From an uncultured Chloroflexota bacterium (GTDB lineage: Bacteria; Chloroflexota; Limnocylindria; Limnocylindrales; Limnocylindraceae): DNA of 12,242 nucleotides. The notes below the pieces were generated by a model that worked only from the letters and a program-made list of their open reading frames with translations, ran no database searches and was not told the origin of the DNA. Shown here piece after piece: positions 1-5,882 of this stretch (positions within the stretch are counted from its first letter, which is position 1; each line of letters opens with the position of its first letter). The position numbers and the translations under genes are program-made. The stretch covers positions 1 to 12,242 of the forward strand of contig CALMIH010000050.1 of assembly GCA_937864085.1 (NCBI GenBank), written 5' to 3'.

Positions 1-1043
1 TCCATCGACCAGAATGAGACATCCAACAGGTCCACGCGCCCCGCAAGCAACTTGATCGCCTGCCCTGCCGCATACGCGCCAACCACGGCAACCGCTGGAC
101 CAAACACTCCGGCCGTGTCACATGTTTCGCCCTCGCCCGGCGCGGGTACTTCGGGGAACACGCACCGCAGGCACGGGGCGTCAGACCTTGGAATTCCAAG
201 CGCGCCCGCTACGCCAGCAAGTATCGGCATGGATGTGCCTCGCATCGCCACCGCACCGGCGTGCACAAACGCCTTGCCAAGTTTCACCGCCGCATCATTC
301 AGCGCGTAACGCGCCTCAAAGGTGTCGGTACCGTCAATCACCAGATCTACGCCATCCAACAGCGATGCAACGTTCTCAGTGGTGAGCATCCCGTTAATCG
401 GCTCAACCTCTACGTCTGGGTTGAGTGCGCGAATCTGTACTGCAGCGGACTCCACCTTCAACATCCCAACGCGATCAGTGGTGTGGATCACCTGACGCTG
501 CAGGTTAGATGCCTCTACAGAATCGAAGTCGATGATGCGCAACTTGCCAACGCCAGCCGCCGCAAGATAGAGCGCCGCCGGTGCGCCGAGTCCTCCTGCG
601 CCAACCATCAGCACGCGTGAGTTCAACAGCTTTGTCTGACCGTCAGCACCAACGCCAGGGAGAAGGAGGTGACGCGAGTAGCGCGACTTCTGTTCTGGCG
701 TCAGCGTGGTCGTCTCAACAAGGGGGAGGCCAGCGGCGCTCCAACCGTTGATGCCGCCCGCCATTGACGTGAGATTGGTATAGCCGAGTCCGGCAAGCGT
801 CTCTGCCGCGGCAGCGGAGCGCACACCACCCGCGCAGTAGAGCAGGATCGGCGCGCTCTTCTCTGGCGCAATGTTCGCGATGGTGAAGCTGATCATCCCC
901 TTCGGCGCGTGTGTTGCACCGTGAAGGTAGCCAGCGTCCCACTCGTTCTGTTCGCGTACATCAATCAGCAGTGGCGGCGTTGGCGAATCGAGCAGCTGCT
1001 GCGCCGCCTTCGCATCCACCTCAGTGAAAAGCTTCGTTGTCAT
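1..1043 (-). CDS. Rhodanese-E1 (MoeB/ThiF-like) sulfur-carrier adenylyltransferase, 3' end cut by window
   Basis: The open frame runs from ATG at 1043 off the left edge, with 347 codons visible. Residues 1-108 form a rhodanese domain with active-site loop CAGGVR (Cys70) and the GGINGW end motif. Residues from about 114 form an E1-like adenylyltransferase: RYSRH, nucleotide loop GAGGLG (148-153), DFD (172-174), NLQRQ (180-184), DGTD (237-240), the first zinc pair Cys291-x2-Cys294 and a candidate catalytic Cys308 in ETCDTAG. Such enzymes adenylate the C-terminus of MoaD/ThiS/CysO-type carriers, and the rhodanese Cys passes on sulfur. Here the rhodanese domain is N-terminal, whereas MOCS3/Uba4/MoeZ carry it C-terminally. 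The second zinc CxxC should lie beyond the edge. GGGGAG precedes the start, and the ATG overlaps the DUF4395 stop (TGATG), so translation is probably coupled. Family is clear. Which carrier it serves (molybdopterin, thiamine or cysteine synthesis) is not. Confidence 0.9.
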   Translation of the reverse strand, partial: MTTKLFTEVDAKAAQQLLDSPTPPLLIDVREQNEWDAGYLHGATHAPKGMISFTIANIAPEKSAPILLYCAGGVRSAAAAETLAGLGYTNLTSMAGGINGWSAAGLPLVETTTLTPEQKSRYSRHLLLPGVGADGQTKLLNSRVLMVGAGGLGAPAALYLAAAGVGKLRIIDFDSVEASNLQRQVIHTTDRVGMLKVESAAVQIRALNPDVEVEPINGMLTTENVASLLDGVDLVIDGTDTFEARYALNDAAVKLGKAFVHAGAVAMRGTSMPILAGVAGALGIPRSDAPCLRCVFPEVPAPGEGETCDTAGVFGPAVAVVGAYAAGQAIKLLAGRVDLLDVSFWSM

Positions 1044-1561
1044 CAGCGCCCACTCCCCTTCGTCATGCGAATCTTCTGCGGTGCAATCTTTGTTGCACCC
1101 TGCGGAAGACTGCGGTTCTGGAACCAGACCACCACACCATAAAGTTTGCACGCCACGCAGATCCCTGTGATCGCCAGGAACGACTGCAGCGTAGCAACAG
1201 TCACCACGAGTGCAAGCGCAGCGAGATCTGCGGCGAACGCAGTATCGGCAAGTACACCGAGGAGAAGCATCGTGCCCCCCATCACCTGCGCGAGGCGAAG
1301 TCCTGGTATAGGCTGAAGGTCCTTCGGTGCAGGTGCGCCAATCACGCTGCGTTCGCGAAGGATGCGGAACGGTAGGCCGAGAAGGCTGACGCGCAGCCCG
1401 GTGGCGGCGCTAAGGAGCATTGCGGCGGCGATCGCTGCGACAAGAAGCGCAGATGCGCTCCCTGTTAGCTCGTTGACGTGGAGCAGTGCCGCAACGCCAA
1501 GGAGCAGCACGCTGATCGCGGCGCCGGTGCGGAACCCTCGTGAATCGGTCATCTGTGACAT
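1043..1561 (-). CDS. DUF4395 family integral membrane protein
   Basis: This 172-residue protein is mostly hydrophobic. Likely membrane segments lie near residues 13-28, 36-54, 93-108 and 111-132. It has the DUF4395 pattern: a polar loop after the second helix (RVSLLGLPFR, about 57-66), then a C-terminal GICVACKLY with Cys135-x2-Cys138. From memory, DUF4395 proteins often sit beside rhodaneses, thioredoxins or other sulfur-transfer genes, and this one abuts a rhodanese-E1 fusion. A role in membrane-associated sulfur or thiol handling through the CxxC is inference only. I chose ATG 1561 because GAGGTG lies six bases upstream. A GTG at 1570 is in frame, but it forms the 3' half of that same ribosome-binding site. 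The preceding 215-nt gap holds a structured leader. Confidence 0.75.
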   Translation of the reverse strand: MSQMTDSRGFRTGAAISVLLLGVAALLHVNELTGSASALLVAAIAAAMLLSAATGLRVSLLGLPFRILRERSVIGAPAPKDLQPIPGLRLAQVMGGTMLLLGVLADTAFAADLAALALVVTVATLQSFLAITGICVACKLYGVVVWFQNRSLPQGATKIAPQKIRMTKGSGR

Positions 1562-1567
1562 CTGGTT

Positions 1568-1573
1568 CACCTC
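1568..1573 (-). promoter_or_regulatory. Ribosome-binding site deciding the DUF4395 start
   Basis: Minus-strand GAGGTG lies six bases before ATG 1561. The in-frame GTG at 1570 is part of this motif and so is unlikely to be the initiator. Confidence 0.6.
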
Positions 1574-1583
1574 ATCAATCGTT

Positions 1584-1725
1584 GAAGTTCGCGGTGGATG
1601 GCCGTAGGGGCCATGTGTTGGGACGCAGCCGGCGTCCCTTCCACCCGGGAGACTTCTGCGAGGTGCTTAGCGCGCGAGAAGTCGCGGGGCGGGAGACGAC
1701 GGCCGTCGACAGATGGACGGCTCCC
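1584..1725 (-). promoter_or_regulatory. Structured leader (candidate cis-regulatory RNA) before the DUF4395/rhodanese-E1 genes
   Basis: The gap 1571-1785 has no convincing gene but holds many perfect inverted repeats. In plus coordinates, a 7-bp hairpin (1620-1626 with 1632-1638, 5-nt loop) and a 6-bp hairpin (1598-1603 with 1609-1614, 5-nt loop) are enclosed by a 5-bp helix (1593-1597 with 1641-1645). The result is a three-way junction. An outer 5-bp helix, 1584-1588 with 1652-1656, could close it. Segment 1651-1657 can instead pair perfectly over 7 bp with 1677-1683, so two folds compete. Further upstream, 1691-1695 pairs with 1721-1725 and 1702-1707 with 1716-1721. The structure ends just before the DUF4395 ribosome-binding site. 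I could not match it to TPP, SAM, cobalamin, Moco, glycine or guanidine riboswitches. No U-run follows any hairpin, so a simple terminator is less likely. Confidence 0.5.
1697..1708. repeat. 12-bp perfect palindrome in the sufU-DUF4395 gap
   Basis: The sequence CGACGGCCGTCG is its own reverse complement. It lies inside the larger structured gap and could be a protein-binding site or part of an RNA helix. Its right portion also pairs with 1716-1721. Confidence 0.5.
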
Positions 1726-1785
1726 CGGCTACGGACGCGATCAGTTCTGCTGCGCTCATGGATTCACTCTACCCGAGGCGCAGCG

Positions 1786-2175
1786 TCATGACTTGTTGCG
1801 CCAGGTTGCAATTGCCTTCTGTGTGGTCTCAAGGCCGAGCAGGGCGCAGTGGATCCGTGCTGGGCCCACCTCAATGCCGAGCAGCTCCGTCACGTACGGG
1901 GTCCCGAGTTCGGTGATCTCATCGGCGCGCTTGCCGCGCAGTTCGTCCGTGAGGAGTGAGGCGGAGGCCTGCGAGATGGCGCAGCCGCGCCCAGAGAAGG
2001 CGACGTCCGTGATCACGCCGGCATCGTCCAGCTTCAGCTGCATCGTGATCAGGTCGCCGCAGCTCGGGTTACGGCCATCAATGCTGACGCTCGGCTGCTC
2101 CAGCGCGCCAAAATTATGCGGCGTACGGTGATGCTCAAGGATCTGCTCCCTATAGAGATCGTCAGCTCCACCCAT
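1786..2175 (-). CDS. sufU: SufU-type Fe-S scaffold / Zn-dependent sulfur acceptor
   Basis: A 129-residue protein of the IscU/SufU fold. It should accept persulfide sulfur from SufS for cytosolic Fe-S cluster assembly. The three cysteines and the aspartate of the metal site are present: Cys39 and Asp41 in NPSCGD, Cys65 in GRGCAISQAS and Cys110 in PARIHCALL. SufU-like features are the SQASAS stretch and PAR-x-x-C, instead of the LPPVK of IscU. It is short: Cys65 and Cys110 are 45 residues apart, near IscU spacing, whereas the Bacillus protein (147 residues) has an extra segment of about 18 residues there. AGGAG lies nine bases before the ATG, and the gene starts 12 nt after sufS ends, so it is the last gene of the tight rrf2-sufC-sufS-sufU run. 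Confidence 0.92.
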   Translation of the reverse strand: MGGADDLYREQILEHHRTPHNFGALEQPSVSIDGRNPSCGDLITMQLKLDDAGVITDVAFSGRGCAISQASASLLTDELRGKRADEITELGTPYVTELLGIEVGPARIHCALLGLETTQKAIATWRNKS

Positions 2176-2187
2176 CAGCAGCCGCTC

Positions 2188-3444
2188 CTATCGCTCGAAG
2201 ATCTTCCGCGCATCGCGCAGCCCCTCAAAGAGGGCATCGAGGTCTTCGTCGGTGGTGTACGGCGCCACGCTCACCCGCGCCGTGGCCGAGAGTTCCAGCT
2301 GTTCGTGAAGCGGCATGGCGCAGTGGTGTCCAGCGCGAATCGCCACCCCGCGTCGATCCAGGATGGTGGCGAGGTCGTGGGCGTGCACCAGGTCGCTAGA
2401 GAAGCTCACTAAGCCCGCGCGATCCTTCGCGTTCTTTGGCCCAAGGATGCGCGCATCTGGAAGGGCCTCTGGAAGTTCGCGCAGCACGCGCTCAAGCATG
2501 CGCACCTCATGGTCATGAATCTGCTGGCGACCGAGTTCGTCAAGGAACTCGCAGGCGGCGGCGAGTGCCACGGTGCCAGATGCATCAGGAGTCCCCGCCT
2601 CAAAGCGTTGCGTCCCTTCGGCAAATGTTGCGTCGCGCAGGCGCACCTCGCGAATCATGTCGCCGCCCGTCTCAATCGGCGCCATAGCGTCGAGCAGATT
2701 CGCGCGCGCCCAGAGTCCGCCGCCAGAGAAGAGTCCGCCCATCTTATGTGCGCTGAACGCATAGAAATCAGCGCCGGTCTCCAAGATGTTCACTGGCATA
2801 TTCGCTACCGCTTGGCATCCGTCAACAGCAAGAAGGCCACCAACGGAGTGCACCTGCGGTGCGATCTGCGCGAGCGGCGCGATGGAGCCGAGCACATTGG
2901 AGACGTGTCCAATGGCAACCATCTTCGGGCGCAACTTCAGTAGACCATCCAAGCGATCCCAAAGGATCTCGCCGGTCACATCATCAACGGGAATGAACTC
3001 AAGATCCGCGTCCGCCTCGCGCGTCACCTGCTGCCACGGGATGAGATTGGCGTGATGCTCCGCCTCCGTCACCAACACCACATCGCCGCGCGAAAGGTTG
3101 GCCTTGCCCCAAGAACGTGCAACAAGGTTCAGCGCCTCCGTGGCGCTGCCGAGCATCACGAGCTCCGTTGCAGGAACCCCGAGGAAGGTTGCGGTGCGCG
3201 TGCGCGCCGCCTCATACGCCTCCGTTGCCATGGAGCCGAGCGTGTATGCCCCGCGATGCGGATTCGCATTTTCTGTGAGCAAGAACTCGGAGACCGCGTC
3301 AACTACACGCTTCGGTCGCTGCGCTGTTGCGGCAGAGTCAAGGTAGTGCAGTGGGCGGCCGCCAGGCTTCGTTGCAAGGATCGGGTATGCGGCACGAACC
3401 TTTGCTGGATCAAGTTGCCCGGCTGGGGTGTGCCAGGCGGTCAT
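2188..3444 (-). CDS. sufS: SufS cysteine desulfurase
   Basis: A 418-residue fold-type I PLP enzyme that removes sulfur from L-cysteine, leaving alanine and an enzyme persulfide for SufU. Visible landmarks are YLDSAAT (34-40), NPHRGAYTLG (61-70), EAEHHANLIPW (127-137), HVSNVLG (180-186), the PLP-binding Lys234 in SAHKMGG, and the persulfide Cys375 in RAGHHCAMPLH. The group II motif RAGHHC and the length of just over 400 residues assign it to SufS rather than IscS/NifS. The loop after the PLP lysine reads MGGLFSGGGLW, where MYGPTGIGVLY is usual, a local difference at the entrance to the site. The start ATG overlaps the sufC stop (ATGA), so translation is probably coupled. Confidence 0.95.
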   Translation of the reverse strand: MTAWHTPAGQLDPAKVRAAYPILATKPGGRPLHYLDSAATAQRPKRVVDAVSEFLLTENANPHRGAYTLGSMATEAYEAARTRTATFLGVPATELVMLGSATEALNLVARSWGKANLSRGDVVLVTEAEHHANLIPWQQVTREADADLEFIPVDDVTGEILWDRLDGLLKLRPKMVAIGHVSNVLGSIAPLAQIAPQVHSVGGLLAVDGCQAVANMPVNILETGADFYAFSAHKMGGLFSGGGLWARANLLDAMAPIETGGDMIREVRLRDATFAEGTQRFEAGTPDASGTVALAAACEFLDELGRQQIHDHEVRMLERVLRELPEALPDARILGPKNAKDRAGLVSFSSDLVHAHDLATILDRRGVAIRAGHHCAMPLHEQLELSATARVSVAPYTTDEDLDALFEGLRDARKIFER

Positions 3445-4304
3445 GCTCCGGCTGGTGCCACCGGCGGTGCCGCCGCCTCATCTGCTGTTGGGTTGATGCC
3501 GTTCTCAGCAAGGATCGGCGCGTAGCCTTCCTTCTCGAGTCGGTGTGCAAGCTCTGGTCCGCCAGAGGTCACAATGCGACCGCGCGCAAGGACGTGCACG
3601 AACTGCGGCTTCAAGTAATCAAGGAGTCGCTGATAGTGCGTGATCACCAGCACGCCGAGTTCTTGTGAGAGCATCGTGTTCACGCCCTCCGCAACGATAC
3701 GTAGCGCGTCAATGTCAAGGCCAGAGTCGGTCTCATCGAGCACCGCCATCTCTGGCTTCATCAGCGCCATCTGCAACATCTCAAGCCGCTTCTTCTCGCC
3801 GCCAGAGAATCCGTCATTGACGTAGCGCGTCATGAAGGCTTCATCCATCTTCAACTGCGTCAACTTCTCCTCGACCAGCCTGCGGAACTCGCCCATCGTC
3901 ATGCCGCCCTTGACTGGGTCCGACGGATCAAACTCTGGATCGCGCACTAGGCCAGATCGGCGCGCGTTCATTGCGGTGCGCAGGAAGCTCGCCACGGAGA
4001 GCCCTGGGATTGCCGTTGGATATTGGAAGGCTAAGAAGAGGCCGAGGCGCGAGCGCTGATCTGGCGAGAAGTCGAGTAGGTTCTGGCCCTTCCAGTGGAC
4101 TTCGCCGCTGATGATCTCGTAGCCCGGGTGTCCCATCAGCGCGTAGCTGAGGGTGGTCTTCCCTGAGCCGTTCGGCCCCATGATCGCGTGGACTTCGCCA
4201 GGCTTGATCGTCAGCGTGACCCCATTAAGGATGTGCTTCCCTAGTTCTGACTTTGGGGCAACGACCAGATCCTTGATCACCAGGTGTGCTGATGTTTCAG
4301 CCAT
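3441..4304 (-). CDS. sufC: SufC Fe-S assembly ATPase
   Basis: A 287-residue ABC-type ATPase. SufC normally drives the SufBCD scaffold in the cytosol. It shows Walker A GPNGSGKTT (43-51), a Q-loop near AFQYPTAIPG (92-101), signature SGGEKKR (167-173), Walker B MAVLDE (186-191), D-loop SGLD (194-197) and an H-loop VITHYQR. GFSGGEKKRLE and the ETDSGLD form are typical of SufC. It is about 40 residues longer than the E. coli protein (248), mainly through a tail after about 270 rich in Ala and Pro (DEAAAPPVAPAGA). AGGAGG lies four bases before ATG 4304 and overlaps the TAG of the regulator gene. No sufB or sufD is next to it. Confidence 0.95.
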   Translation of the reverse strand: MAETSAHLVIKDLVVAPKSELGKHILNGVTLTIKPGEVHAIMGPNGSGKTTLSYALMGHPGYEIISGEVHWKGQNLLDFSPDQRSRLGLFLAFQYPTAIPGLSVASFLRTAMNARRSGLVRDPEFDPSDPVKGGMTMGEFRRLVEEKLTQLKMDEAFMTRYVNDGFSGGEKKRLEMLQMALMKPEMAVLDETDSGLDIDALRIVAEGVNTMLSQELGVLVITHYQRLLDYLKPQFVHVLARGRIVTSGGPELAHRLEKEGYAPILAENGINPTADEAAAPPVAPAGA

Positions 4305-4308
4305 GGGG

Positions 4309-4314
4309 CCTCCT
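4309..4314 (-). promoter_or_regulatory. sufC ribosome-binding site overlapping the rrf2 stop codon
   Basis: Minus-strand AGGAGG lies four bases before ATG 4304. Its first two bases are the last two of the rrf2 TAG, which ties sufC translation to the end of rrf2 translation. Confidence 0.6.
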
Positions 4315-4795
4315 ACTTCTGCTTCAGTGTAATCGGTGCGCCAGGAACCGCCAGATCGGCGAGGGTGAAGGAGTCGAGCGCCTCGGAGACCGAGTCACGC
4401 ACGCGGGCCCAGAGCTGCACCACGGAGCAGTTCCCCATCTTGCTGCAGGCGCTGCCATCGCCCTCAAGGCAGGTCATCGGGACGATCGGCCCTTCGAGCG
4501 CGCGGAGTACATCACCCATTCGCACCTCATTCGCCGGACGGGCAAGTCGATACCCGCCATGCGCACCGCGCGCGCTATCAATAATGCCGGCGTCGCGCAG
4601 GCTGCCAACGATCTGTTCTAGATAGGCACGCGGAAGATCTTCCGCTTCTGCAATGTCTGTCAGTGAGACCGGCTCGCCGTGATCCATGCGCGCGAGCGCC
4701 ACCATGAAGCGCACGCCGTATTCGCCACGGGTGCTGAAGGCCACTGCACCCGTACCGTGCAGTCCGCGTGTGGCTGGCTCCTGATGCTCACTCAA
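4313..4795 (-). CDS. Rrf2-family (IscR/SufR-like) Fe-S-sensing regulator of the suf genes
   Basis: A 160-residue winged-helix regulator. STRGEYGVRFM (21-31) is the standard Rrf2 opening. The recognition part runs LTDIAEAEDLPRAYLEQ (45-61), followed by the wing GAHGGYRLARP (77-87). A cluster-binding triad Cys109-x7-Cys117-x5-Cys123 sits in the usual C-terminal position of IscR/NsrR/RsrR-type sensors, so it probably binds an Fe-S cluster and reports Fe-S status. It is the first gene of the suf run and probably controls itself and sufC-S-U through the palindrome just upstream. I chose TTG 4795, with GGAGG four bases before it, the same spacing as at sufC and the MIP18 gene. A GTG at codon 18 would begin right at the Rrf2 domain and is the alternative start. 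Confidence 0.88.
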   Translation of the reverse strand: MSEHQEPATRGLHGTGAVAFSTRGEYGVRFMVALARMDHGEPVSLTDIAEAEDLPRAYLEQIVGSLRDAGIIDSARGAHGGYRLARPANEVRMGDVLRALEGPIVPMTCLEGDGSACSKMGNCSVVQLWARVRDSVSEALDSFTLADLAVPGAPITLKQK

Positions 4796-4832
4796 TGCGC
4801 CTCCGAACCGTGTACGTAACCACGGATATTCC

Positions 4833-4845
4833 GACCAGTCTGGTC
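4833..4845. promoter_or_regulatory. Candidate Rrf2 operator (perfect 13-bp palindrome) in the divergent promoter
   Basis: GACCAGTCTGGTC is a perfect 6-1-6 inverted repeat in the 73-nt space between the divergent regulator and acetyltransferase genes. On the minus strand it carries a -35-like TTGACC at its edge. On the plus strand it covers where a -35 element for the acetyltransferase would be. Rrf2 regulators commonly bind dyads near their own promoters, and GAC...GTC half-sites fit that style. Binding is inferred. Confidence 0.5.
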
Positions 4846-4856
4846 AAATTTGAGCG

Positions 4857-4862
4857 TATCCT
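4857..4862 (+). promoter_or_regulatory. -10 box of the acetyltransferase gene, placed for a leaderless mRNA
   Basis: TATCCT occupies positions -12 to -7 relative to ATG 4869, so transcription would begin at or within a base or two of the A of the ATG. There is no purine-rich ribosome-binding site in the A/T-rich bases before the ATG. No good -35 is seen at 17 bases upstream. Confidence 0.45.
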
Positions 4863-4868
4863 ATTTGT

Positions 4869-5882
4869 ATGGCTGAAAACGAAACACGCCTAGAACAGAT
4901 CCGCGCGGTGCTTCCAGCAGGGACCACGCTCCGCCCAGTGCAGCCAGAAGTTGACGCGGCTGCGCTCGTGGAGCTTGTCAATGCCGATTCGGCACACGTG
5001 GGGAACCCAATCCGTGACTCCGTCGACGACATGATGGAGGAACTCACTCACAGCGATATTGATGTGGCGCGTGACACGTTGATCGCAGCGGCACCAGACG
5101 GAACTGCGATTGGTTTTGCCTTTGCCAACCGCGTAACGAATCCAGAGAAGCCGCGCGTCTTCCTCTTCGGCAGGGTTCACCCAGCGCATCAGGGGCGTGG
5201 GATTGGACGGGCGCTCCTCCGTTGGACCAAGGCACGCGCGGATGAGATTTTGGACGGACATCCACGCGGCACGGTGCAGGTGCAGAACTTTGAGGGTGAT
5301 GCACGCGCACGTCGACTCTGTGAGTCTGAAGGTGCGCGAGCGATTCGCTGGTTCGCAGAGATGGCGCACAAGTTCGCGGAAACAAGAGAAGAAGCTGCCG
5401 CTCCGCTACCAGCCGGCCTGCGAGTCGTGCCGTATGCAGAGGTGGATACGGAACAGTTGCGCCTGCTACACAACCACTGCTTCGCCGACCATTGGGGTTC
5501 AGCAGCGTTCACAGAAGTGACGTGGCGTGAACGCATTGAGGCAAGTTCAGTGCGCATGGCGGCTTCTGAGGCAGTGATTGATGAACAAGGAACGCCCGTT
5601 GCGTATCAGATCAGCGAAGAGTTCCCACAAGACGTGGAGACGCTTGGCAACCTGCGTTGGCTCGGAACGCTCGGCGTGCACCGTGCGCATCGTGGCAAAG
5701 GACTTGCAACGCACCTCATCCAACGGCATCTCTCCCAAGCGCGACGCGAAGGGTTTGAGGGTTCCATGCTCGGCGTTGACTCAGATTCACTCACCGGCGC
5801 AAACGCGCTCTATGAGCGACTTGGTTACACGCGACTACAGGGAAGCGTGCGCTACATCTTTGGTGACGCGGACTTCTCCTAG
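4869..5882 (+). CDS. Tandem-GNAT N-acetyltransferase, substrate unknown
   Basis: A 337-residue cytosolic protein with two GNAT (acetyl-CoA-dependent acetyltransferase) domains. The first has its CoA-binding loop at QGRGIG (108-113) after VHPAHQ. The second has RGKGLA (275-280) after LGVHRAH and ends with the common ANALYERLGY (311-320). Two-domain GNATs include mycothiol synthase MshD (about 315 residues), which transfers acetyl to a sugar-linked cysteine, but I cannot say that this is MshD. The more complete motif A and C-terminal YERLGY point to the second domain as the active one. It is the only plus-strand gene. It diverges from the Rrf2 regulator and may share its operator, and its TAG overlaps the convergent oxidoreductase stop. 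The ATG has no ribosome-binding site, consistent with leaderless expression. Confidence 0.85.
   Translation: MAENETRLEQIRAVLPAGTTLRPVQPEVDAAALVELVNADSAHVGNPIRDSVDDMMEELTHSDIDVARDTLIAAAPDGTAIGFAFANRVTNPEKPRVFLFGRVHPAHQGRGIGRALLRWTKARADEILDGHPRGTVQVQNFEGDARARRLCESEGARAIRWFAEMAHKFAETREEAAAPLPAGLRVVPYAEVDTEQLRLLHNHCFADHWGSAAFTEVTWRERIEASSVRMAASEAVIDEQGTPVAYQISEEFPQDVETLGNLRWLGTLGVHRAHRGKGLATHLIQRHLSQARREGFEGSMLGVDSDSLTGANALYERLGYTRLQGSVRYIFGDADFS

Noticed and set aside
1667..1759. Minus-strand 30-codon reading frame in the sufU-DUF4395 gap, with a single Cys near its middle, a possible leader peptide
   Set aside because: No convincing ribosome-binding site, it lies across paired RNA segments, and it has only one cysteine, so a Cys-attenuation peptide is not supported.
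1598..2131. Plus-strand 177-codon open frame opposite sufU
   Set aside because: The opposite strand encodes a clear SufU with all metal ligands; the plus frame has Ser/Arg-rich shadow composition and no motif.
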